From the IMG/VR virus record IMGVR_UViG_3300021335_001867, positions 1-49,837 of that record: a DNA stretch of 49,837 bases. One strand, 5' to 3'. Positions 15,103-23,626 of this stretch are shown in pieces (position 1 is the stretch's first letter; each line of letters starts with the position of its first letter). Made by a program: the position numbers and the translations under genes. The notes beneath the pieces are model-generated. The model was not told the DNA's origin. It did no database searches and worked only from the letters and a program-made list of their open reading frames with translations. Source of the DNA: a virus.

Positions 15103-15248
15103 CACAATCAAAGGAAGAATATAAAAAACTACATGACGATTATCTAAAACGGATCCAAGAAGCCAGAGAACGTGGCGACAGTGATACAGAAGCACAGCTT
15201 CAAGAAGAACTAAACTATATGGACGACGCTTTATTAAAAAAAGTTTAG
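15099..15248 (+). CDS. Small charged helical protein, 49 aa
   Basis: ATG 15099 overlaps the preceding stop (ATGA) with AGGAGGG just upstream. The 49-residue product is a single charged helix (MTQSKEEYKKLHDDYLKRIQEARERG...). Co-translated with the 353-residue protein. Confidence 0.6.
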   Translation: MTQSKEEYKKLHDDYLKRIQEARERGDSDTEAQLQEELNYMDDALLKKV

Positions 15249-15271
15249 CCTATTATCCTTGCATTTATCTG

Positions 15272-15279
15272 ATAAATAT
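15272..15279 (+). promoter_or_regulatory. Late-promoter-like ATAAATAT
   Basis: ATAAATAT ends 23 bases before the ATG of the giant virion gene at 15303, with AAGGAAC between. Confidence 0.5.
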
Positions 15280-15302
15280 CAATAAATTCAAGGAACAAAC
15301 TT

Positions 15303-18300
15303 ATGGCAAAAAAACTTTTCACAGACGATTACACGTTTCAAGTTGCAGCAAAACAACTAATACTAGCAGGTAGAGTTAAACTTGACAAACTTTTACTTGT
15401 AACCAATCTTACTACCAATCAAATCATTTATAATTTTGCTGATCCTAGCAAAGGCGTAAGTGAAGAGGTATACGATCAAGCCGCAGAATTAACGCAATAT
15501 ACGCTTAAAGCAGATCTTACAGGGCAAAACGACACAGATAAGCTACAAATATTTGTAGAAGGTTTAGCTACAGCAATCACCCCCTCAGAAGATTTAATGG
15601 ACGCTGTAGGTAAACTAAGAGTATCAACACCTGGTAACCTTATTGATACTGACTTTGAATACGGAACACAAAGCACCAAATGGGAAACCATTCAGAGTGT
15701 AAATAACCTTCCTACTATTTACAGTTCTAGTGGAGACTTACCTTTATCTGATGTGCTTGAAGTTTATGCATTAGACGGATCAAATCAAGTCCGAGTATCA
15801 ACAGATAGTCCACATAATTTAGCAATTGGTAATCCTATTACCGTTCAAGGTTTATCTATCTATCAAGCAGAAGGTAGTTTCCTAGTCACTGGCGTACCCG
15901 ATGGCTTTACATTCTTTTTTGAGATAGATATACCGTCAAACACTACAGGCGATATTAGTGGATCATACACAACAATAGTACCTGGTAAATTTTATGAAGG
16001 TAGTAATCTTAATACTGCTGATGAATCTCCAGGTATTTCAGATGGCGCTGAGCCTAGTAAACTTATAATAACCACTGCTGAAGCACATGGATTCAATACA
16101 GGCACAAAAGTTTACCTCAAAAACACAATCGGACCAAAAAAATTAAGTCTATTTAATCCAGATGATAATGCACCAGACGGAAGACCCAATGTCGATACAG
16201 TGCCATTTTTCATAACTGAGGCAACAATTGATGCATCAACTGATACTGGAAGACCAGGTGCTTTGGTAGGTCCAGTGGTTAGTTATGACTGGGAATGTAC
16301 CTATACCCGATATCTATTTCCGGCCGATGTTGATCCAGTATTAGATAGGATCAGCTGGCCTGGGCACAACCTATATGATGGAGCAACTTTATTGTTTAAC
16401 ACTCCTAGGAAAGGTGATACAGATGCAGGGTTAGTGGATGGGGAAATTTACTATGTAAAGATCATAGATGCTGATTATTTTCAAGTCGATACTGTTTATA
16501 GACGTAACCCATTCCAAGCTCGTCCGTTAACCCCATTAAATAACGTTTTTGGACAAGCAAGATTTGGATTAGTCTACATGGTATCAGGAAGCTTAGGAGG
16601 CCTAAGATATCCTAGTTGGAATATTATTAATAATCCAGTTATTCCTAAGAGTCCTGCAGCGTCACGAGGTTACTCAGAAAGCACCTCAAGGCAAATAACC
16701 TATTCTTTAACTCTTAGTTTGATAGACGAATTTGAAGTAGGAGCCATTGCACAAATTAGTGAAGCCCTAGTAACTTCATACGCCATATCAGGCACGACTA
16801 GTGCTACCAATTTACAAATTAGATTAAGAGGACAAAACGGCAATCCAGACATTACTATATGGGACGGAAGAGGCAGCTCAACGATTACTCCTACTGATGC
16901 AGATTATGCAACTTGTTTGTTTGTCACAGGTGGAGTAATCCAATTTATTCTTGATATAACTTCTTATTCATATTCTTCATTTGGAGTGTGGGTATGGAAT
17001 CCTAACGGAGTAAGAACCTACTGGAGACATTATGGTTTTAATTTAACTTTAAATACTGACGTTTATTATACAGTTCCAAACGCAGACGACTTTTACAGTG
17101 GTAAAGATTTAGTTAACCTTGAATACGGTCTTGGAGGTGTTGAACCACAGGCAGTCATTGCTTTTCAAAATCAATCTGCTGGTGACGTTTATGATAGCGT
17201 TGACAACTATTCTTATGTTATTGGCACACAAAATGAAAGAGATAGATTTGGAACTATTAATCCTAGGTCCAACTATGCAACAATAACAGACATTGATCCT
17301 ACCTTAGGAACTTTTACCCTATCTGATGCTGGATCTAACTATAGGGACACAGACGGTATATCTAAGCCCTACTATGCATTTATAAATTTTTTACCTAATA
17401 ATAGGAACACATTCTACATTCCAAGTCATGGGTTTACCAGTGGTGATACTGTTTCAATAGAAATTGATGCTAGTGATTATGCAAATGGACAACGCTTCCA
17501 ATATGCAGATAGTGCAGGTGCAGCAACACCTATTCCGACTCAAATTTTTGAAGCTCTTGTGATCACTATTGATCCGGATAATGCAAGATTCCAAGCAAAT
17601 GTTGCTCCATTTACTGATGATATTATAAGTTTTCCGCAGAATTTTAAAGTTACTTATAGACAAAATAATCAGTTTTATAATACGATTTATGTTTCTAATC
17701 ATAAGGTTACAGGAACAACACAGGCCACCTATAGTAAGAGAGGCACAAGTGGAGAAATTTTTAACATTACTGCAGAATTTGATAACAGTGCCTATATTTT
17801 TTCAAGTGTAAATTTAGGATCAGGCAATAAGAATCCTACATTAACACTCTATCGAGGACAAACTTACACATTTAATATTGACGCAGCAGGTCATCCATTT
17901 GAATTTTGGTACGTCAATTACAGTGGAGTATATACCAATGGTGTTACTGGGTCTCCTACTGATAGTGGTACCATAACCTTTGTTGTGCCCGGCGATGCGC
18001 CTAATGATTTACATTATCGTTGCCAAAATCATGTTAACATGACAGGAAATATAGCAGTCCTAGATCCTGGAGCAAATGTTGGAGGTTTGGTAACAGGAAC
18101 AGATTATTTGCTCGACCGTATAAATGATTCAAGATTACTAATCAATAGTTTAAACGTAGCAACGCAGAGCGGTTTAACTGATGCTGTAGGTGCTGGTAAC
18201 AATGCAGTTTTAACCGTATTTATTGATGTAGAAACTCCGTTACAGGCTGCTGGATTGAGCACTGTTGATGCTTGCAGTATAACAGACATACAATATAGAG

Positions 18301-21116
18301 GTGACTTTGGTGGCCGGAATGAATATGCTGTAGTTACTTTTACTTACGACCAGGACAAATTCCAAATTGGCGCAAACGCCCCTAGTGATACCAGTGTATT
18401 CTTATCAGACGAAAGTTTCACATTTAAAAATGTAACTCCAAATCTCTTCACCGATCCAGGCACAGGAAAAATAGGTTTTGAAGTATCCATATCTCCTACT
18501 ACACAGATTAACAGGGCCCCATCAGGAATGGTTAATTGGTGGGAAATTAGATTTGAAGTAATTGGAGATAGTGGATCTGTAACATTAAGCACTGGTGGTA
18601 CAGGTTGGCACGATTTCCAACTTGCTCCAAACAGAGGCGCTTACGATGGAATTTTTGATATTATTTCTGTGCCTAGCGCAACGAGTTTTGAACTACAAAG
18701 CGATTTCCAAATACCTTTAAGAGAATACCAATTTGTTCCTAGTGCTACAGCAACTGCAAGCACAATTAGCTTTACTGATCCGCATAATCTACGGAGAGGT
18801 GAGCGAATGTACTATACTCCTGCACAAGGCGATAATTCATTAATAGCTACCGATGATAATTATGTTTTTGTAATTCCTGTAAGTGAAACACAGATATCGC
18901 TTAGTGACAGCTATTTCAACGCAATTAACAACATTGTTAGTCCATTAGATAACAGTGGTACAGGAACTCATGCACTCAGTAGTGATTCAGTTATTAAGAA
19001 CACGAGAGGGTTAGGCAGTCTAGCTATCACTGCAGGCAGTAACACAATTATAGGCACTGGAACCAGTTTCTTGACAGATTTTAAACGGTTCGATAACCTG
19101 TTTATTGAAACTGGAGGACTGATACAAACATTTACTGTGAATCAGATTACGACTGATGAACTGATGACGGTATTTGAACCTGCCGGACAAACTGGTTCGG
19201 GTGTCAAATACTATTTCGAAACACAATTAATCCTTAGACCAGATGGTTATAGCCTGCATTTGAGTTTTGACGGTGGTGTTGATATCACAGCAGGAACATC
19301 TCCTAATTCAAGGATCGTTAGACAAACAAGAAAATATTTTAGATATCAGTCTGGTAAAGGTATCCAAAATTCAGTTGCGATCAACTTTAATCCTCCAAAA
19401 ATCATGCAGGAACTGATTGTTGCTAGTGGCAATATTGCACTGGTAACAACCCAAGAAGCTCATAATCTCAGGGTTGGTGAAGAAATTAAAATTGACGGGG
19501 CTGAAGTAGATGCTGGTAATAATGAGTATAACGGAATATTCAATGTGGCAAGTGTGCCAACTCCATTTACATTTACATATGAAATGGCTAATCCGCCGAT
19601 ACAGCTTAAATCCGCAGGCTTTCCCACTTATGTGCGTACAGGTTGGACAGACAGTTTTGTAAGGACTGGCATGTTTGATGATCAAAATGGCTTCTTCTGG
19701 GAATACGACGGAACAGCTATCAATGCGGTAAGAAGGAGTTCAACAAAACAGATAGCAGGTACTGTGAATACTGTGCGGGGCAGTCAGATCATCCAGGGAA
19801 CTGGCACTTCATTTACAACCCAACTAGAAGTAGGTGAGAAAGTTGTAATCCGTGGACAGAGCTATCGCATCGTTGAGATAGGATCTGACATACGGATGAC
19901 AGTGCAACCTCCCTATAGAGGATTAGCAGCAACCAAAGTCAAAGTAACAAAAACTGAAGACGTTCGCACTCCGCAATTGAGTTGGAACTTAGACAAGTGC
20001 GATGGTGAAGGACCAAGCGGATTCCTGCTTGACACTACTAAAATACAGATGGCATACTTTGATTATTCATGGTACGGTGCTGGTAAGATCCGCTATGGCT
20101 GGAAGGACCAGAACGGTCATGTAATGTATGCACACGAATACAAGCACAACAACAGGTTGAACGAATCATATTTCCGCTCAGGTAACCTGCCAGGTCGCTA
20201 TGAGATAGAAAATGGTCCTTCACCAACTACATCACCAACCCTGTTCCACTTTGGTACTTCAGTGATCATGGACGGTAGATTTGACGATGACAAAGCTTAT
20301 CTATTCACAGTGCAGAGTAGACCACACGCTTACACGTCAGGCGAGACTTTCACATTCCAACAGGCCACACAAACTTCAAGCACGTTTGAATTGGTAACGC
20401 TGAAAGGTTCTCGTGTATGGGTTTATGCATTTCCACTAGCACAAACTGAACTGGAGCAGATCACCACTGGGATGGAAGTCACCGCCGACACGGGAGAACT
20501 GCCGGAGTCAACCTATGTAACACAGATAGCCAATGGACAGGTGTATACCAACTATCCAGCTTCATCAAACCTACCCACACTGCCTACCATACAGCCAGGC
20601 ACTGTGTACACGTTTGGTGATCCTAATGGCGGTATTGACCTTACACGACCATTGCCACTGGTATCAGTAAGGCTAGCACCAAGTGTGGATTCAAGCTTAA
20701 CTGGTGCGGTAGGAGAACGTGAAATTATCAATCGCATGCAGCTGGGCTTGAAACAGGCAGGTGTCACAGCAAACGCTGATATCTCAGTGTTCCTAATCCT
20801 AAACGCACTGCCTTCAAGGATGAACTTTGAGAAAGTGCAGCAGCCAAGCCTATCAGAACTGATAGAGCATGTATCAGGTGACACACTGCTAGATGGTACT
20901 ACTATCCTAGCTACCAAAGCGTCAGCAGGATCACAAGAAATTGATCTTACCCAGCTGTTAGAAATGGGTAATTCAATACTGGGCGGTGACGGTATCTATC
21001 CAGCAGGACCAGACCTACTAACCATCGCAGTACAACCTGCTACCACACAGGGAGTATCAGCCCTAGCACCATTCACAGTGTCAGCTAAGATCAGTTGGTC
21101 AGAGTCACAGGCGTGA
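15303..21116 (+). CDS. Giant virion structural protein with cupredoxin-like domain
   Basis: At 1937 residues, this is the largest gene here. The N-terminus (MAKKLFTDDYTFQVAAKQLIL) and long beta-rich body fit virion proteins of T4-like marine phages, probably tail or fibre. A recurrent pattern of a His-Asn/Gly turn followed by a short strand occurs several times (PHNLAIGNP, HGFNTGTK, HGFTSGDT, HNLRRGER, HNLRVGEE), suggesting repeated small beta domains. Around residues 845-920 a cupredoxin-like unit has GHPFEFW and YRCQNHVNM, with a complete type-1-copper ligand set His864, Cys907, His910, Met913. A GTGTSF module occurs twice (residues 1251 and 1499). Bases after about 19700 are much GC-richer than the rest, which suggests a recombined C-terminal (receptor-binding) part. 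Confidence 0.85.
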   Translation: MAKKLFTDDYTFQVAAKQLILAGRVKLDKLLLVTNLTTNQIIYNFADPSKGVSEEVYDQAAELTQYTLKADLTGQNDTDKLQIFVEGLATAITPSEDLMDAVGKLRVSTPGNLIDTDFEYGTQSTKWETIQSVNNLPTIYSSSGDLPLSDVLEVYALDGSNQVRVSTDSPHNLAIGNPITVQGLSIYQAEGSFLVTGVPDGFTFFFEIDIPSNTTGDISGSYTTIVPGKFYEGSNLNTADESPGISDGAEPSKLIITTAEAHGFNTGTKVYLKNTIGPKKLSLFNPDDNAPDGRPNVDTVPFFITEATIDASTDTGRPGALVGPVVSYDWECTYTRYLFPADVDPVLDRISWPGHNLYDGATLLFNTPRKGDTDAGLVDGEIYYVKIIDADYFQVDTVYRRNPFQARPLTPLNNVFGQARFGLVYMVSGSLGGLRYPSWNIINNPVIPKSPAASRGYSESTSRQITYSLTLSLIDEFEVGAIAQISEALVTSYAISGTTSATNLQIRLRGQNGNPDITIWDGRGSSTITPTDADYATCLFVTGGVIQFILDITSYSYSSFGVWVWNPNGVRTYWRHYGFNLTLNTDVYYTVPNADDFYSGKDLVNLEYGLGGVEPQAVIAFQNQSAGDVYDSVDNYSYVIGTQNERDRFGTINPRSNYATITDIDPTLGTFTLSDAGSNYRDTDGISKPYYAFINFLPNNRNTFYIPSHGFTSGDTVSIEIDASDYANGQRFQYADSAGAATPIPTQIFEALVITIDPDNARFQANVAPFTDDIISFPQNFKVTYRQNNQFYNTIYVSNHKVTGTTQATYSKRGTSGEIFNITAEFDNSAYIFSSVNLGSGNKNPTLTLYRGQTYTFNIDAAGHPFEFWYVNYSGVYTNGVTGSPTDSGTITFVVPGDAPNDLHYRCQNHVNMTGNIAVLDPGANVGGLVTGTDYLLDRINDSRLLINSLNVATQSGLTDAVGAGNNAVLTVFIDVETPLQAAGLSTVDACSITDIQYRGDFGGRNEYAVVTFTYDQDKFQIGANAPSDTSVFLSDESFTFKNVTPNLFTDPGTGKIGFEVSISPTTQINRAPSGMVNWWEIRFEVIGDSGSVTLSTGGTGWHDFQLAPNRGAYDGIFDIISVPSATSFELQSDFQIPLREYQFVPSATATASTISFTDPHNLRRGERMYYTPAQGDNSLIATDDNYVFVIPVSETQISLSDSYFNAINNIVSPLDNSGTGTHALSSDSVIKNTRGLGSLAITAGSNTIIGTGTSFLTDFKRFDNLFIETGGLIQTFTVNQITTDELMTVFEPAGQTGSGVKYYFETQLILRPDGYSLHLSFDGGVDITAGTSPNSRIVRQTRKYFRYQSGKGIQNSVAINFNPPKIMQELIVASGNIALVTTQEAHNLRVGEEIKIDGAEVDAGNNEYNGIFNVASVPTPFTFTYEMANPPIQLKSAGFPTYVRTGWTDSFVRTGMFDDQNGFFWEYDGTAINAVRRSSTKQIAGTVNTVRGSQIIQGTGTSFTTQLEVGEKVVIRGQSYRIVEIGSDIRMTVQPPYRGLAATKVKVTKTEDVRTPQLSWNLDKCDGEGPSGFLLDTTKIQMAYFDYSWYGAGKIRYGWKDQNGHVMYAHEYKHNNRLNESYFRSGNLPGRYEIENGPSPTTSPTLFHFGTSVIMDGRFDDDKAYLFTVQSRPHAYTSGETFTFQQATQTSSTFELVTLKGSRVWVYAFPLAQTELEQITTGMEVTADTGELPESTYVTQIANGQVYTNYPASSNLPTLPTIQPGTVYTFGDPNGGIDLTRPLPLVSVRLAPSVDSSLTGAVGEREIINRMQLGLKQAGVTANADISVFLILNALPSRMNFEKVQQPSLSELIEHVSGDTLLDGTTILATKASAGSQEIDLTQLLEMGNSILGGDGIYPAGPDLLTIAVQPATTQGVSALAPFTVSAKISWSESQA

Positions 21117-21121
21117 TTAAG

Positions 21122-21129
21122 ATAAATAT
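21122..21129 (+). promoter_or_regulatory. Late-promoter-like ATAAATAT
   Basis: ATAAATAT ends 15 bases before the ATG at 21145 with AAAAGGAGT between. Confidence 0.5.
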
Positions 21130-21144
21130 TCAAAAGGAGTCGCA

Positions 21145-21420
21145 ATGAATGATGAAATCCCCACGTATGAACTTGATGAAGACACACAGAAACTTCTCCA
21201 GACCGTGTTAGAGTTAGCACTGATGAGTGCTAACCTACAGATTGATCAGAAGAACTCTCAGTCAGTAATGGACATAGTGTTTACCACTGCTCACAGATTC
21301 GGTATTGAATTTGAAGTTGTAAACCCTGAACCAGAACCTGAGAAACCCACAGACTCAATAGACATTTCAAATCTCCCTTTTGAAATACAAGTCAGCTTCC
21401 TAGACAAAGACACACCTTAA
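21145..21420 (+). CDS. Small acidic protein downstream of the giant virion gene
   Basis: A 91-residue acidic protein with a helical N-terminal half (DTQKLLQTVLELALMSANLQID) and a proline/glutamate tail (NPEPEPEKP). It has its own late-type box and a strong ribosome binding site. Possibly a chaperone or accessory of the virion protein; inference from position only. Confidence 0.65.
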   Translation: MNDEIPTYELDEDTQKLLQTVLELALMSANLQIDQKNSQSVMDIVFTTAHRFGIEFEVVNPEPEPEKPTDSIDISNLPFEIQVSFLDKDTP

Positions 21421-21443
21421 TCACACTGGGGGGTCTATACACG

Positions 21444-21511
21444 TAGGCCCCGCTGCTACTCATATACACCAAACTGACGACACGAAACAGCACACATAGG
21501 CCCCGCTGCTA
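21444..21511 (+). repeat. Exact 15-bp direct repeat TAGGCCCCGCTGCTA, two copies
   Basis: The 15-mer occurs at 21444-21458 and 21497-21511 in a gap between genes. A 12-base part of it recurs at 27035-27046, where it forms the right arm of a perfect hairpin. It may be a remnant of terminator or processing hairpins copied around the genome. Confidence 0.6.
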
Positions 21512-21548
21512 GGTGTTTAGCTCCAGCTAAATACTGAAAGGAGGAAAC

Positions 21549-21725
21549 ATGTACATCATACACGTGCCAGAACAGCCTGAGATAGAACCGAAACTAAGAT
21601 CAACACTTGAATCAGCAGAATACCTAAGAGATCAAATGAACACGCAAAACTGTACTGACAGTGCAGTTATTGATCTCATACACACTACAATTAGATTTAC
21701 TCGTAAAGGAAATGAAGATGAATAG
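21549..21725 (+). CDS. Small soluble protein, 58 aa
   Basis: ATG 21549 follows AAAGGAGGAAAC, an excellent ribosome binding site. The 58-residue protein (MYIIHVPEQPEIEPKLRSTLESAEYLRDQM...) is mostly helical. It overlaps the next gene by 8 bases. Unknown function. Confidence 0.6.
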   Translation: MYIIHVPEQPEIEPKLRSTLESAEYLRDQMNTQNCTDSAVIDLIHTTIRFTRKGNEDE

Positions 21726-21897
21726 AGACGCATTCACATATGCTTACGGATTCATAGCAGGAGTACTACTGGCACTATTCGTTATTACCATCTCTTACGT
21801 GGTGTGCGACTACTACTGTGATCGTATGCTTGATGATTTACTCCAAAAAGGTGCAGTCATAGTAGTGCCTAACGAAGTGATGAACAGTTCGCACTAA
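21718..21897 (+). CDS. Small membrane protein, 59 aa
   Basis: ATG 21718 has AAAGGA 7 bases upstream; an earlier in-frame start at 21661 has none. The protein (MNRDAFTYAYGFIAGVLLALFVITISYVVCDYYCDRM...) has one membrane span followed by a two-cysteine motif and a short acidic tail. It is the last gene before a 750-bp non-coding region. Confidence 0.6.
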   Translation: MNRDAFTYAYGFIAGVLLALFVITISYVVCDYYCDRMLDDLLQKGAVIVVPNEVMNSSH

Positions 21898-21911
21898 ACG
21901 ATACAGAACGG

Positions 21912-22000
21912 CACAGTTCGAACACAGTCGTTACTAGAACTGTGAGTACTGTTAAGGCTATGAGAGTAGTCCGAATAACACTGTGAGATAGAACTGTGAG
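21912..22000. repeat. Cluster of CACAGTTC / GAACTGTG repeats
   Basis: CACAGTTC (21912-21919), CACAGT (21923-21928), GAACTGTGAG (21937-21946), ACACTGTGAGATA (21978-21990) and GAACTGTGAG (21991-22000) form inverted and direct copies of one 8-mer within 90 bases. They lie just after a stop codon, in a region without genes, and look like protein-binding sites (operator or origin iterons). Confidence 0.55.
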
Positions 22001-22114
22001 ATATAATAGAGGCAGAGTATTTGAACAATGCCTGTCACCACCGTCCTCCACCATTTTTTTACATTCCGTTATAATTTTCTTTTTTCGTAAGAAAAACCAG
22101 ATTTAAATCGCATC

Positions 22115-22140
22115 AAAAGTTAGCCCATACTAACTTTTTT
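22115..22140 (+). terminator. Rho-independent terminator
   Basis: AAAAGTTAG (22115-22123) pairs with CTAACTTTT (22130-22138) around the loop CCCATA, and a T run follows. It would end plus-strand transcription from the 21549-21897 genes. Confidence 0.7.
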
Positions 22141-22270
22141 GGTTAGCATATACTAAATTTGCATATAACTATATGTGCATATATGCATATTTGTATATTT
22201 AATTATTTGTATATTTCCAATTTCTCATCACCATCTCGCCTCGTTCAGCTCTACTTACTAGTATATAGTG

Positions 22271-22305
22271 TATCAAAATGCATCATCGTATCAAAATGCA
22301 TCATC
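22271..22305. repeat. Tandem 17-bp repeat, period 18
   Basis: TATCAAAATGCATCATC occurs at 22271-22287 and 22289-22305, separated by one base. It directly abuts the four-copy repeat that starts at 22310. Confidence 0.85.
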
Positions 22306-22309
22306 AGAT

Positions 22310-22452
22310 TGAAACTAAATATTATGTTTTCCAAATCCGCCCTAGCACGATTCTTGCATACCGTTGAAACTAAATATTATGTTTTCCTAATTTGGATGAA
22401 ACTAAATATTATGTTTTCCAAATCCAACGGTTGAAACTAAATATTATGTTTT
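22310..22452. repeat. Four copies of a 21-bp TGAAACTAAATATTATG-type repeat
   Basis: Near-perfect copies start at 22310, 22365, 22397 and 22432 (spacings 55, 32, 35). Each contains TAAATATTATG, close to the late-promoter box. Copies 1 and 4 are followed at similar distance by a second shared block (CCTAGCACGATTCTTGCA and CCTAGCACGGTTCTTGCA). Uneven spacing, short non-unique spacers and no cas genes rule against CRISPR. It could be a replication origin, recombination site or a tandem promoter or recruiting element. Confidence 0.8.
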
Positions 22453-22492
22453 ATTAATCCCACCTAGCACGGTTCTTGCAATCCCCGAGCTG

Positions 22493-22556
22493 ACAAGAGA
22501 TCTTTAGAAAAAGATCTCTTGTGATATCAGTGAGATAGCTCTAAGTCACTGATATC
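22493..22556. other. Two adjacent perfect hairpins upstream of the promoter array
   Basis: ACAAGAGATCTTT (22493-22505) pairs with AAAGATCTCTTGT (22510-22522). Immediately next, GATATCAGTGA (22523-22533) pairs with TCACTGATATC (22546-22556). The second sequence family recurs before promoters at 23871 and 27889. They may insulate the array from upstream transcription, or be binding sites. Confidence 0.7.
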
Positions 22557-22573
22557 ATCCTGTATCATTTCCG

Positions 22574-22602
22574 TTGCGATTCTCATCCCGTGCTAGTATA
22601 CT
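22574..22602 (+). promoter_or_regulatory. Array promoter P1, TTGCGA-17-TATACT
   Basis: TTGCGA and TATACT with 17 bp between, followed by ATGAACAGTGAGCGACAC, the start of the leader shared through the array. It drives the genes at 22647 and 22823. Confidence 0.75.
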
Positions 22603-22646
22603 ATATGAACAGTGAGCGACACAGTCAACCAGTACAAGGAGGCAGG

Positions 22647-22826
22647 ATGGACGAGATTAAGAACGAGATACTGAACAGGCAGGAACGTGAGCTAGAACGG
22701 AATGCCAAACGAGCTCGCGTACAACGACTGGAGCAGGCGATACGAGAGTGGCCTGTGGAGCAGAAGGGTTTCGCAGGACTGAGGAGACTCCAACATCAAC
22801 TTAATGAACTAAAGGAGACACCATGA
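22647..22826 (+). CDS. Small charged helical protein, 59 aa
   Basis: ATG 22647 follows AAGGAGGCAGG. The protein (MDEIKNEILNRQERELERNAKRARVQ...) is one long charged helix with a coiled-coil pattern. Its stop overlaps the next ATG (ATGA). First gene of the promoter-cassette array; unknown role. Confidence 0.65.
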   Translation: MDEIKNEILNRQERELERNAKRARVQRLEQAIREWPVEQKGFAGLRRLQHQLNELKETP

Positions 22827-23053
22827 ACAGTTTCACCCGCTCAGCCCATCCATACTACACCGACCGCGACTTCTGCGCGAAGCTCCCAATGTATAAGACA
22901 GCCTGGAGTACGGTACACGAGACCTATGTAGGACTCCGTGCGGTATGGCGTGATCCTAACAATGTTCCTGTCATCTCAGCCCATGTGCTGGGCACTCCGA
23001 CGGAAGAGACACATCTGTTCCGTCCAACTGAGTTGATCAACTACGTCCTCTAA
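22823..23053 (+). CDS. Small phage protein, 76 aa
   Basis: Coupled to the gene before it by an ATGA overlap, with AAAGGAG upstream. A soluble protein rich in His, Tyr and Pro (MNSFTRSAHPYYTDRDFCAKLPMYK...). It ends 10 bases before promoter P2. Function unknown. Confidence 0.6.
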   Translation: MNSFTRSAHPYYTDRDFCAKLPMYKTAWSTVHETYVGLRAVWRDPNNVPVISAHVLGTPTEETHLFRPTELINYVL

Positions 23054-23062
23054 AAAAAAAGG

Positions 23063-23091
23063 TTGACTTCCGAAAGGGAGTCAGCTATACT
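23063..23091 (+). promoter_or_regulatory. Array promoter P2, TTGACT-17-TATACT
   Basis: Preceded by an A9 tract. GACTTCC in the -35 side pairs with GGGAGTC in the spacer. The leader reads CAGTGAGCGAGCAGCTC, with GAGC/GCTC dyad, then TTCCAAAACTCC and AGGAG before ATG 23146. Confidence 0.85.
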
Positions 23092-23145
23092 ATTAAAACA
23101 GTGAGCGAGCAGCTCTTCCTTCCAAAACTCCAACTAGGAGATCCA

Positions 23146-23466
23146 ATGCCAGAACTATCCAATACAGTTTACTCATTCTGCTCAGATCCCAGTCACGGTT
23201 GGCTAGCAGTTCCGCAGGCTGATCTCGCCCGTGTAGGTCTTTCCGCTGCAGACCTGTCAACATTCAGCTTTTGGGACTCAGAATACTTCTACTTAGAAGA
23301 GGACATGGACTATGCGATCTTCTGCCGTGCCTTTGAGCGCACCGTAGGACACGCTCCAAACGTGAGATTTATTCCCTCAACAAGAGGCAGACATTCAATC
23401 CGCCGCAAGAACCGCAACATCATTGGTTGTACAGACAGTTCAAAACTCATCTCTCTAATGGCATAA
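23146..23466 (+). CDS. Small phage protein, 106 aa
   Basis: ATG 23146 is chosen because AGGAGATCCA precedes it, as in the other cassettes. A longer in-frame version from 23101 would translate the leader itself. The protein has an acidic-aromatic middle (FWDSEYFYLEEDMDYAIF) and a basic C-terminus (RGRHSIRRKNRN). Unknown function. Confidence 0.65.
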   Translation: MPELSNTVYSFCSDPSHGWLAVPQADLARVGLSAADLSTFSFWDSEYFYLEEDMDYAIFCRAFERTVGHAPNVRFIPSTRGRHSIRRKNRNIIGCTDSSKLISLMA

Positions 23467-23467
23467 A

Positions 23468-23626
23468 ATGGTAGTAGAAGCAGTAGTAAGGATCACGTTG
23501 AAAGACGGATATGACCTTTCCGACCCAGATCGTGTAATAGATGTGCTTAATGAAATGGATTATGAGTTTCGGTCCGATGCGATCGAAGACACTGAAATCG
23601 TAGACTTCAATTGGGAGATAGACTGA
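23468..23626 (+). CDS. Small acidic protein, 52 aa
   Basis: ATG 23468 starts right after the previous stop. The 52 residues (MVVEAVVRITLKDGYDLSDPDRVIDVLNEMDYEF...) fit a beta-alpha-beta pattern. The stop overlaps the next ATG. Weak ribosome binding site, so translation is probably coupled. Confidence 0.55.
   Translation: MVVEAVVRITLKDGYDLSDPDRVIDVLNEMDYEFRSDAIEDTEIVDFNWEID

Noticed and set aside
22159-22434. 91-codon open frame across the repeat block
   Set aside because: It has no ribosome binding site, its peptide only mirrors the DNA repeats, and its composition is unlike coding regions nearby.
22310-22452. CRISPR array suggested by four direct repeats
   Set aside because: Spacings are 55, 32 and 35 bases, two spacers share sequence, the repeats carry no typical palindrome and no cas genes are near.
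22523-22556. Insertion-sequence terminal repeats
   Set aside because: No transposase gene lies between or near the inverted repeats; they are local hairpins.
23101-23145. Leader of P2 (and P5) translated as MSEQLFLPKLQ-
   Set aside because: The open frame arises because two leaders happen to stay in frame; other leaders do not, and AGGAG sites point to the downstream ATG.
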